From Nitrospirota bacterium (lineage in GTDB: Bacteria; Nitrospirota; Thermodesulfovibrionia; UBA6902; DSMQ01), in contig JACQXB010000009.1 in NCBI GenBank assembly GCA_016208965.1, positions 32,683 through 96,682 of the forward strand: 64,000 nucleotides of DNA. Direction: 5' to 3'. Position 1 is the stretch's first letter, and the number at the start of each line of letters is the position of its first letter. The notes under the pieces are model-generated. The model was not told the origin of the DNA, made no database searches, and saw only the letters and a program-made list of their open reading frames with translations. A program made the position numbers and the translations under genes. Below, piece after piece: positions 56,381-64,000 of the stretch.

Positions 56381-57528
56381 AATTTTGATAACTCTTTAAG
56401 CAGCAGAGTATTATCTTTTCGTGATTTAACAGCGACCCTGATATAGGAACTGTCCAAGCCCTTAAAGTTTGAGCAATCCCTAACAAGAATGCCTTGCTTT
56501 CTCAGAGCCAGAGTTATTCTGTTACCATCCCTCGTTTTTACCCACAAATCCCCCCTTCCCCCCTTTGTTAAAGGGGGGTGAGGGGGGATTATTTTTAATA
56601 AATAAAAATTGGCATCTGAGGGAAAAAACTCAACGTCTATCCTCCTGAAACCATTTTCAAGAAAATCTTTTTCACTCTTAATTAGTTTGAGGGTCTTACC
56701 TATATAGTTATTGTCTCCAAGTGCTGCTATTGCTGCTTTTTGAGCCAGTGTATTCACGGTCCAAGGCTCTTTAAATTCCTTTAGTTTGTTGATAATGTGA
56801 GATGGGAAGACTCCGTAACCGATTCTTAGCCCTGTAAGTGCATAAAACTTTGTCATTGAGCGCAAGACTATTAAGTATGGGTTATCCTGAACATATCTAA
56901 TTACTGATTCTTCAGGACAAAAATCAATAAACGCCTCATCAACAACGAGATAGCATTTTAGTTTTTTTGAGGCATCTGCTATCTTTAACACATCATCTTT
57001 TTTAAGCAATCTACCAGTAGGATTATTTGGATTGCATAGAAACGCCATATCAAAAGGCAGTGATGAGTGACGAGTGACGAGTGACGAGATAAATTCCTCA
57101 GGTGTTAATTCAAACCTATTTTCTTTTCTTAACTTGTAACTTGTAACTTGTAACTTGTAACTTGTCATTTTGCATGCCCTTTCATATTCTGAAAATGTCG
57201 GCGCCGGTATCAGGACTTTCTTAGGTTTCAGTGTCCTCGGTATAAGGTAAATCAACTCTGTGCTTCCGTTACCACAGAGTATAGTATCATGGGCTATTTC
57301 ATGATATTGTGCTATGGTCTTTCTTAGTTTTCTTGTATCAGGGTCTGGATAGTAAGATAAATTCTTCAGCCCTTTTTTAATCTCGTCCCTCGCTTTCTCT
57401 GGAACCCTGAGAGGATTTATAGAAGTACTGAAGTCAATGATCTTACTTTCAGGCAACCCAAGTTTCTCTGCAGCTATGTAGATGTTGCCACCATGCTCAT
57501 TCATAGATTGTTCAAAATTATTTAACAT
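56368..57528 (-). CDS. cobD: Threonine-phosphate decarboxylase / HisC-like aminotransferase
   Basis: IIDFSTSINPLRVPEKA; FLCNPNNPTGRLL; DEAFIDFCPEES. Confidence 0.9.
   Translation of the reverse strand: MLNNFEQSMNEHGGNIYIAAEKLGLPESKIIDFSTSINPLRVPEKARDEIKKGLKNLSYYPDPDTRKLRKTIAQYHEIAHDTILCGNGSTELIYLIPRTLKPKKVLIPAPTFSEYERACKMTSYKLQVTSYKLRKENRFELTPEEFISSLVTRHSSLPFDMAFLCNPNNPTGRLLKKDDVLKIADASKKLKCYLVVDEAFIDFCPEESVIRYVQDNPYLIVLRSMTKFYALTGLRIGYGVFPSHIINKLKEFKEPWTVNTLAQKAAIAALGDNNYIGKTLKLIKSEKDFLENGFRRIDVEFFPSDANFYLLKIIPPHPPLTKGGRGDLWVKTRDGNRITLALRKQGILVRDCSNFKGLDSSYIRVAVKSRKDNTLLLKELSKLCTV
56546..56590. repeat. GC-rich palindromic repeat in-frame in cobD
   Basis: peptide IPPHPPLTKGGRGDLWV. Confidence 0.9.
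57060..57087. repeat. Heptamer array GTGACGA x4 in cobD
   Basis: gtgatga gtgacga gtgacga gtgacga; peptide SSLVTRHSSL. Confidence 0.95.
57130..57164. repeat. Heptamer array TAACTTG x5 in cobD
   Basis: Five perfect copies; peptide SYKLQVTSYKL. Confidence 0.97.
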
Positions 57529-57563
57529 AGTTCAAGCTTGTTTAAAATTGTTTCTTTTAAAAA

Positions 57564-58838
57564 TTACACTAATGCCTTGAGATAAACAATTAATAGAGCT
57601 GTACAGAATCCTGAAAAAGAACTGATTTTTACAATAAAGATTGCATTCTCTGAAGCCTGTAAATAACGTTCGTATGAGTCTGTTGACCTTGCTGAGAATT
57701 GTTCAAACTTATTTAAAGGTTCAACATTGTTCAAACTTGAACTATTTTGAACTATCTTGAGCCCCCTTGAACTAATTAACTGGTCTTCTCCTATATATGG
57801 TTTTTTCACTATCACTCCATTATAGAATGAGGGGCCTCCAAGCCTTACACCAAGCGCTCCAGCCATTGCAGCTTCGGGGATTCCGCTGTTAGGGCTCAAG
57901 TGACTTCCACCGTCACGGAGCATAATTCTAAAAGCATTTATTCCGCTAACGCTAATAAAGTTTAGCTTTACCAGATTTAGTTCAACATTGTTCAAAGGTT
58001 CAATGTTGTTTAACTTTGAACTATTTTGAACTATCTTGAACAATCTTGAACTAAAGTTGAGAATAAATGTAGCCATGACAATCAAGATAGCAGTGATTCT
58101 TGCAGGTATATAATTCGCAATATCATCAAGTCTTGCTGCTGACCATCCAAAGTCTTTATACTTTTCGTTTTTGTATCCGACCATAGAATCAAGGGTATTT
58201 ATAGTCTTATACGTCATAGCAAGAGGCAGTCCGCCAATTAAAAAATAAAAAAGAGGAGCAATTATTCCGTCAGATGCATTTTCAGCAACGGTTTCAATCG
58301 TCGCCTTTAATATGGCATCCCTGTCAAGAGATTCTGTATCTCTGCCGACTATACAACTAAGATTTTTTCTGGCATTTTCTATATTGTTCACTTTTAAAGC
58401 CTTAATCACTAACTGCGCAGATTTTATTAGTTCACGTGTTGCAAGTGTACTGGAGATGAGATAGACAAGGAAAATAAAAGTGAGAAGTGAGAAGTGAGAA
58501 GTGAGAAGTAAATTAATAACAAAAAATAATCCATAAGTGGACCCTATTATGATTAATACAAGAAAAATCCCAGCCAGTTTTTCAAATCCCCCCTCACCCC
58601 CCTTTGCTAAAGGGGGGATATTATTGAGTCCCCCTTTGTAAAAGGGGGATGGATGGGGATTTTCTAAATTATCTGTATTCTGTGTTCTGTCCTTTGTGTT
58701 CTGTACCACTCGTCTTAAAAAATTCTCCATTTTTGTTATACCCCATCCCATTACCCTTACTGGATGGGGAAGCTGTTTTGGATCACCTATTGCAAGATCT
58801 AAGATATAAGCTACTGTAAGTGTGACAGGCTCTATCAT
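57564..58838 (-). CDS. cbiB: Adenosylcobinamide-phosphate synthase
   Basis: YILDLAIGDPKQLPHPVRVMGWGI; ENASDGIIAPLFYFLIGG. Confidence 0.95.
   Translation of the reverse strand: MIEPVTLTVAYILDLAIGDPKQLPHPVRVMGWGITKMENFLRRVVQNTKDRTQNTDNLENPHPSPFYKGGLNNIPPLAKGGEGGFEKLAGIFLVLIIIGSTYGLFFVINLLLTSHFSLLTFIFLVYLISSTLATRELIKSAQLVIKALKVNNIENARKNLSCIVGRDTESLDRDAILKATIETVAENASDGIIAPLFYFLIGGLPLAMTYKTINTLDSMVGYKNEKYKDFGWSAARLDDIANYIPARITAILIVMATFILNFSSRLFKIVQNSSKLNNIEPLNNVELNLVKLNFISVSGINAFRIMLRDGGSHLSPNSGIPEAAMAGALGVRLGGPSFYNGVIVKKPYIGEDQLISSRGLKIVQNSSSLNNVEPLNKFEQFSARSTDSYERYLQASENAIFIVKISSFSGFCTALLIVYLKALV
57697..57780. repeat. TTGAACTAT-type decamer/octamer repeats in cbiB
   Basis: ttgttcaaacttatttaaaggttcaac...ttgaactattttgaactatcttgag. 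Confidence 0.85.
57976..58062. repeat. TTGAACTAT-type decamer repeats in cbiB, second block
   Basis: ttgaactattttgaactatcttgaacaatcttgaacta (period 10). Confidence 0.88.
58480..58507. repeat. Heptamer array GTGAGAA x4 in cbiB
   Basis: Four perfect copies; encodes TM-like LLTSHFSLLTF. Confidence 0.97.
58585..58662. repeat. GC-rich palindromic repeat (double hairpin) in-frame in cbiB
   Basis: peptide NPHPSPFYKGGLNNIPPLAKGGEGGFEK. Confidence 0.92.
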
Positions 58839-60481
58839 GTTTTATTGCAGTGCTCCATGCCCATCCCGATTAGTCGGGACAAAATAAAGCATATATCTAT
58901 ACTGTTTCTTAAAACATCTGCCCATTTGTTTATTGCCTTTTCCTTAAGTTCAAAATAATTGACTGTTTGCTCAACAGGCGGTAAGCCCTTTTGTTCTTTT
59001 ATTGAATTAAGCAGTGACCTCCTGAAACTATTGTTATCAAACAGCCCATGAATGTATGTCCCCCAGACATTACCTTTTAGAGAACCATCCATTACAACCG
59101 TGAAGCGTGAAGCGTAAAGCGTAAAGCGTGAAAGACTGAACAATCCAATATCTCCTGTTGTTCTGCCCATATGGATTTCATATCCCTTTAAATCCTTGAA
59201 ATCACAATTTGAACTATTTTGAACTACATTGAACAAACTTGAACTATTTATAAGCTCTGCCTCTACCTGACACGTGGTCTTTGTCCTCTGAAGCGTTGTA
59301 ACAACATCGAGGAAACCCATTCCGTCTATTTCTTTCAAGCTGCTTTCTACACCAAATTGGTCAAATATCTTTTCCCCCAGCATCTGATACCCACCGCAGA
59401 TTCCAATAAGTGACGTTCCATTTTTAACTGCTGACTTTATGCAGTCCTCTATCCCATTCTCTCTCAGAAACAATAGATCGCTTACAGTATTCTTTGAACC
59501 CGGGATAATGATAAGGTCTGCACTTTTAATATCTTCTGCCCTCAATGAATAAATAAGTTCTACTTCTGGCTCATATAAAAACGGATCGAAATCTGTAAAA
59601 TTAGAAATGTATCTCAGTCCTAAGACCACAATCTTTAAGTAACGAGTAACGAGTGACGAGTGACGAGTAAAATTATTACTTACCCGTTCAAGTGGAATAC
59701 CGTCTTCTTCATGAAGCCCAAGATCCCCTAAATAATTAATCACGCCTATAACAGGTTTGCCGGTTTTATTTTCTATTATCCTCAGTCCGGGACGAAGTAT
59801 CTCTATATCCCCGCGGAATTTATTTACAATAAATGCCTTTATATAATCAGCATCGCAAAATAACCCCTCCTTACTCCTCCCCTTATCTAAGGGGAGGATG
59901 GGTGGGGTTAAGGAGGGATTAAGGGGGGTGTCCTTCAATAATTCAACTGTCCCGTAAAAAGATGCAAATATACCGCCTTTATCTATGTCCCCGACAAGGA
60001 TTACCGGAGCATCTGCATAACGTGCAATACTCATATTTACAATTTCTTTCTTTTGAAGGTTAATCTCTGCGGGACTGCCAGCGCCCTCTATTACGATAAC
60101 GTCATGATTCTGTGAAAGCCTGTCATATGCAGAAGTGACAACCTGCCATGCTGTATCCTTAAAGGCGTAGTACTCAATTGCATTCATGTTTCCATAAACC
60201 TTGCCGTTCAAAATCACCTGACATCCTGATTCTCCTGTTGCCTTGAGCAGTACAGGATTCATATCATTGCATGGTTCAATCCCTGCGGCATCTGATTGAA
60301 ATGCCTGCGCGCGTCCTATCTCACCACCTTCTTTTGTAATGAATGAATTCAGCGCCATATTCTGTGCCTTAAAAGGTGCTACTTTAATACCTATATCTCT
60401 GAATATTCTGCAGAGTCCCGCAACAATCATGCTTTTGCCAACACCAGAACCTGTTCCCTGTATCATTATGGACTTAGACAT
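58835..60481 (-). CDS. cobQ: Cobyric acid synthase
   Basis: IMIQGTGSGVGKSMIVAGLCRIF; GICGGYQMLGEKIFD; GTYIHGLFDN. Confidence 0.96.
   Translation of the reverse strand: MSKSIMIQGTGSGVGKSMIVAGLCRIFRDIGIKVAPFKAQNMALNSFITKEGGEIGRAQAFQSDAAGIEPCNDMNPVLLKATGESGCQVILNGKVYGNMNAIEYYAFKDTAWQVVTSAYDRLSQNHDVIVIEGAGSPAEINLQKKEIVNMSIARYADAPVILVGDIDKGGIFASFYGTVELLKDTPLNPSLTPPILPLDKGRSKEGLFCDADYIKAFIVNKFRGDIEILRPGLRIIENKTGKPVIGVINYLGDLGLHEEDGIPLERVSNNFTRHSSLVTRYLKIVVLGLRYISNFTDFDPFLYEPEVELIYSLRAEDIKSADLIIIPGSKNTVSDLLFLRENGIEDCIKSAVKNGTSLIGICGGYQMLGEKIFDQFGVESSLKEIDGMGFLDVVTTLQRTKTTCQVEAELINSSSLFNVVQNSSNCDFKDLKGYEIHMGRTTGDIGLFSLSRFTLYASRFTVVMDGSLKGNVWGTYIHGLFDNNSFRRSLLNSIKEQKGLPPVEQTVNYFELKEKAINKWADVLRNSIDICFILSRLIGMGMEHCNKT
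59100..59134. repeat. Heptamer array GTRAAGC x5 in cobQ
   Basis: gtgaagc gtgaagc gtaaagc gtaaagc gtgaaag; peptide SRFTLYASRFTV. Confidence 0.95.
59639..59666. repeat. Heptamer array GTRACGA x4 in cobQ
   Basis: gtaacga gtaacga gtgacga gtgacga; peptide TRHSSLVTRYL. Confidence 0.95.
59862..59930. repeat. GC-rich palindromic repeat in-frame in cobQ
   Basis: peptide NPSLTPPILPLDKGRSKEGLF. Confidence 0.85.
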
Positions 60482-60498
60482 TTTCTTTAACCTTAAAA

Positions 60499-60534
60499 AT
60501 AAAAAACCCAGCCTTCGTCTGAAAGCTGGGGATA
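60499..60534 (-). terminator. Intrinsic terminator in the cobQ riboswitch leader
   Basis: Minus strand CCCCAGC-TTTCAGACGAAG-GCTGGG-TTTTTT just before cobQ. Confidence 0.85.
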
Positions 60535-60591
60535 AAAGTCTAAACCTTTATCCTCACCCACCTCAACCACGAAGGCTTATCTGTGAGGCTA

Positions 60592-60806
60592 TGTTCAGGT
60601 AGGTCTTCTGGCTTACCCAACCTCTACCTGCCTTCCCTCCCCGATGCATTGGGAAAGTGGCTATTGATTGGTAAAGGCTTTTATCCCGAACTAATCGGGA
60701 TCGGGTTTACAGCGGCGGGTCCGCTCCTGTTTCTAACAGGATTCCCATTTCCGACTCGGTCGCCACAGACGACTGAGTCGGATAAGCCCAGATGGGCGCC
60801 TGAACA
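60592..60806 (-). promoter_or_regulatory. Cobalamin riboswitch upstream of cobQ operon
   Basis: Minus strand: CCCGCCGCTGTAA, AGCCACTTTCCC, GGGAAGGC, AAGCCAGAAGACC; P1 TGTTCAGG/CCTGAACA. Confidence 0.93.
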
Positions 60807-60893
60807 ATGTAAGGAATCATAAACTATTTTTTTAAAGAAAGTCAAACAAAATTTTCCTTGACAAAAAACCATGTTTTGAGATGAAATCATTGT

Positions 60894-61466
60894 ATGAAGG
60901 TAATCGCGTTTCTTGGTAGCCCGAGAAAAAATGGAAATACCGAGATACTATTAAAGGAAACAATCAGGGGGATAGAAGAGGCAGGGTTAAGTGTCCAAAT
61001 ATTTGATTTAAATTCTCTGAAGCTCTCCCCGTGTCAGAACTGTGGTGGGTGTGATGAAACAGGTGAATGTATTTTTCATGACGATATGGATGAAATTTAC
61101 GATGCGATAAGGACATCTAACAGGATTATACTTGCATCTCCTATATTTTTTTCTGGCTTGAGTGCTCAAACAAAAATCATGATAGACAGGTGTCAGAGCT
61201 TCTGGTGCGAAAAATATCTTCTTAAGAGACCTATTCCAGAAGGTGGTTTTAAAAGAAAAGGACTTTTACTGCTTGTCGGCGGCAGGAGAGAGGGTACCGG
61301 TGTTAGATGCGCAGAAGCCTCTGCAACGGCATTCTTCAGGAGTATAAGTGTCCCCGAACATACTACCCTTAGTTACCTCGGTATTGATAAGAAAGGAGAA
61401 ATTCTCAAACATGGCACAGCGCTGAAAGAGGTATATAATGCTGGTAGGTCCCTTGTGGGAAGTTAA
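60894..61466 (+). CDS. NAD(P)H-dependent FMN reductase / iron-sulfur flavoprotein family
   Basis: VIAFLGSPRKNGNTEILLKETIRGIEEAGLSV; CQNCGGCDETGEC. Confidence 0.88.
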   Translation: MKVIAFLGSPRKNGNTEILLKETIRGIEEAGLSVQIFDLNSLKLSPCQNCGGCDETGECIFHDDMDEIYDAIRTSNRIILASPIFFSGLSAQTKIMIDRCQSFWCEKYLLKRPIPEGGFKRKGLLLLVGGRREGTGVRCAEASATAFFRSISVPEHTTLSYLGIDKKGEILKHGTALKEVYNAGRSLVGS

Positions 61467-61537
61467 TTAATTCAACAAAGACTTGCTAACAATCTTCTCC
61501 TTAGTTATAATTCCTATCTATTTGTTTGGAGGTAAGG

Positions 61538-62473
61538 GTGCGTAGAAAAATTACAGTCGTTGGTGCAGGAAATGTTGGTACGACAGCGGCCCAGCTTATT
61601 GCTGAAAAAGGACTTGCGGATGTGTTGCTCATTGATGTTATAGAGGGCATGCCGCAGGGGAAAGCCCTTGATATACAGGAGGCATGCCCGATCTGGCGCT
61701 CTGCGGTTAAGGTTACAGGGACAAACGATTTCGGAGACACAAAATACTCTGATATAGTTGTTGTAACTGCTGGCCTTGCAAGAAAGCCCGGAATGAGCAG
61801 GGATGACCTTCTTCATGCTAATGCGAAGATTACAAGAGATGTCTCAGGAGCTATCGCTAAGACATCACCAGAGGCTATTGTTATTGTAGTAACTAATCCT
61901 ATGGATGCAATGGCATACCTTACCAGAAAAATAACTACATTTCCACACAGAAGGGTAATTGGCATGGGAGGGGTTTTAGACTCAGCACGGATGAGGAGTT
62001 TTATCGTGGAAGAGTTAGACATTCCGCTGCAGGATGTTCAGGCAATGGTATTAGGCAGCCATGGTGACCTTATGGTACCCTTGCCAAGATTTACCACTGT
62101 AAATGGGAGATGCATAACAGAAGTCTTGCCTGAATCTAAGATTAAAATAATTATAGAGAGGACAAGAAATGCAGGAGCTGAGATTGTGAGTCTTCTTAAA
62201 ACGGGAAGTGCATATTTTGCTCCTGCTGCCTCAGTGGTTGAGATGATAGAAAACATTCTCGGGTATAAGAATGATATTATTCCATGCTCTGTTTATTTAA
62301 ATGGGGAGTACGGAGTTAAAGGGGTCTATTCAGGGGTACCAGTAAGACTTTCTTTACAGGGGGTTGAAGAGATTGTGGAGTTAGAACTTACAGAAGATGA
62401 AAAACAGACGTTTACTGCTTCTGCAAAAGCAGTAAGGGAACTGATAGAAAAAATAGTTTTAAAAAAGGGGTGA
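61538..62473 (+). CDS. mdh: Malate dehydrogenase
   Basis: RRKITVVGAGNVGTTAAQLIAEKGLADVLLIDVIEGMPQGKALDI; VTNPMDAMAYL; GTG start with GGAGGTAAGG RBS. Confidence 0.93.
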   Translation: MRRKITVVGAGNVGTTAAQLIAEKGLADVLLIDVIEGMPQGKALDIQEACPIWRSAVKVTGTNDFGDTKYSDIVVVTAGLARKPGMSRDDLLHANAKITRDVSGAIAKTSPEAIVIVVTNPMDAMAYLTRKITTFPHRRVIGMGGVLDSARMRSFIVEELDIPLQDVQAMVLGSHGDLMVPLPRFTTVNGRCITEVLPESKIKIIIERTRNAGAEIVSLLKTGSAYFAPAASVVEMIENILGYKNDIIPCSVYLNGEYGVKGVYSGVPVRLSLQGVEEIVELELTEDEKQTFTASAKAVRELIEKIVLKKG

Positions 62474-62479
62474 TATTTT

Positions 62480-63220
62480 ATGGACAATAAAAAGATTAAA
62501 CAAACGCTTGTGCTTATCAAACCAGACGCACTCAAGAATTCGTTGACAGGTTATGTGCTTTCTCAACTTTCCGAATTTCATACCGGCTTGCGTTTTGCGG
62601 GGACAAAGATTGTTAATGTTAGTAGGATGCTCGCCGAAGAACACTATGCTGAACATCGTGGAAAAGTATTTTTCCCTTCACTTTTGGATTACATTATGGG
62701 ACGCATCCATTATCCTGATGAACCATGGAAGCATAGAGTAATTGCGATTGTGTATCAAGGGCCGGATGCAATAAAAAAAATACGGGATATTGCAGGGCCA
62801 ACGAACCCTCATATTGCGCGTGATGAAAAACCTGGATGCATCCGCGCACTGGGAACAGTGGTTCCTCTCAAAGATGCCGAAGGAAATGTAATCGGAGAGC
62901 GTATGGACAATCTCATTCACGCCTCTGCTACAGATAGTGAAGCAGAACGGGAAATTAAGCTCTGGTTCAAGCCGAATGATATCCCGCCACTCATGCATGC
63001 CTACCCAACCGAAGTAAGCGATGCTTACTACTATCATAAGGACAACAAACTTTACGTGACTCATGAGATAGGTAGCACTTGCTTCCTCGTTCCTGGTAAT
63101 GTTGCATGGAAGTCTGATTTGGAGACACTACGCCTGCTGCAACAAGGAATTCCCGCACCTTGTTCTCTTCAAACAGTGGTTGTCAAATACCTCATCAATG
63201 AGAAGGGAGAAACCCGGTAG
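62480..63220 (+). CDS. Nucleoside diphosphate kinase-domain protein (long form)
   Basis: QTLVLIKPDALKNSLTGYVLSQLSEF; NLIHASATDSEAEREIKLWF. Confidence 0.88.
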   Translation: MDNKKIKQTLVLIKPDALKNSLTGYVLSQLSEFHTGLRFAGTKIVNVSRMLAEEHYAEHRGKVFFPSLLDYIMGRIHYPDEPWKHRVIAIVYQGPDAIKKIRDIAGPTNPHIARDEKPGCIRALGTVVPLKDAEGNVIGERMDNLIHASATDSEAEREIKLWFKPNDIPPLMHAYPTEVSDAYYYHKDNKLYVTHEIGSTCFLVPGNVAWKSDLETLRLLQQGIPAPCSLQTVVVKYLINEKGETR

Positions 63221-63377
63221 AGATTCTATTTTCTTGCGGCATATAGGAGGGTTTGTTAAAAATTTGGCAGGTGGTATTTTTTATCCCCCTAAGAGTTTTT
63301 ATTAAATTTATATACGCCGTTGCTTGCAACGACTGAGAAACATTTTTGTCGTTTGTTTTGTCATTGACCCGAAAATA

Positions 63378-63495
63378 CCCCTCTTTGAAAAAGAGGGGAT
63401 AGGGGAGATTTTATGAATAATTATTTGTTTTCAAAATCCCCCTTCATCCCCCTTTAGCAAAGGGGGATGAAGGGGGATTTTACAAAGGGGGGAGG
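63378..63495. repeat. GC-rich palindromic repeat, intergenic
   Basis: cccctctttgaaaaagaggggatagggg ... atcccccttcatccccctttagcaaagggggatgaagggggat. Confidence 0.9.
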
Positions 63496-63668
63496 ATATT
63501 TTCACGTTCATTTGTGCCGAATTATCGGCATGACGATTCCTGCAAATGAGATGGTAATAATAGCGATAATTGCAATTATTGTTTTAGCGAGTAGTATTTT
63601 AAGTATTGATATCGTATACATCAAGGCTAAGAATAGCATTGCAACTTTAGTTTATATTAATTGATTGG

Positions 63669-63742
63669 TGGCGGTGGCTGGATTTGAACCAGCGACTCTA
63701 CGGATATGAGCCGTATGCTCTAACCAACTGAGCTACACCGCC
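63669..63742 (-). tRNA. tRNA with CAT anticodon (tRNA-Met or tRNA-Ile2)
   Basis: GGCGGTGTAGCTCAGTTGGTTAGAGCATACGGCTCATATCCGTAGAGTCGCTGGTTCAAATCCAGCCACCGCCA. Confidence 0.95.
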
Positions 63743-63876
63743 AAGAAATAAACCTGATTTTTTACCCTGTCAAGAGGCGTGAGTTATTTCTAACGGAGTA
63801 AAAACAGAGTTATCAAAAGTAACAAAATTAAGACCTCAAAGTCAACCACACAAGGGTGTTTTTTCTATGTAATCCA

Positions 63877-64000
63877 GAAATAGAAATGTCCGCTTTTACC
63901 GAAATAGAAATGTCCTATTCCAAGTGATACTATACTGCCTCTTTTTAAAAAAGGAGGCGAGGATGGCAGGAAAGGACGTTATCATTTTGCATCAAAGAGA
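63877..64000 (+). mobile_element. Left end and first codons of a probable ISNCY/IS1202-like transposase gene
   Basis: Direct copies GAAATAGAAATGTCC at 63877 and 63901; start MAGKDVIILHQR at 63963 running off the right edge. Confidence 0.5.

Noticed and set aside
1-64000. Prophage or integrative element covering the window
   Set aside because: No integrase, capsid, portal, terminase or conjugation genes; most genes are core metabolism.

Overview
Chromosomal segment of a Gram-negative, anaerobe-like bacterium; gene content suggests a Nitrospirota- or Deltaproteobacteria-like organism, but taxonomy is inference only. Left part (1-8.4 kb): TamB/AsmA-like protein, lipoprotein, tRNA-Ala, dppBC-type permeases, DksA-like protein, and a sigma-54 two-component system. 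8.6-21.5 kb: stress/anion-transport island with two TauE/SafE permeases, Usp proteins, CBS protein, a frameshifted SLC13/DASS symporter, an LCIB-type carbonic anhydrase-like protein, an NhaD-like antiporter, a second histidine kinase with a decayed regulator, and a recurring small FAE-GEF-ETA helical motif. 21.5-32.7 kb: AbiE and VapBC-like toxin-antitoxin pairs, heme genes (hemG, hemH, hemE, hemW-like) and an AhbD/NirJ-like radical SAM protein. 32.8-38 kb: a gene graveyard of TA modules, restriction-modification C-terminal fragments, a 135-bp duplication and a mini-RHS toxin-like gene with a candidate immunity gene. 38-60.8 kb: large anaerobic cobalamin/cobalt-transport cluster with two cobalamin riboswitches, a CbpB-like radical SAM maturase and an unlisted 45-aa CbpA-like precursor. 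The most unusual signal is a dense population (more than 30 loci) of unrelated heptamer/octamer/decamer short tandem arrays, often as inverted pairs, plus GC-rich palindromic repeats. Many of them lie in-frame inside heme and cobalamin genes. All calls are from reading the sequence; no database search was run.
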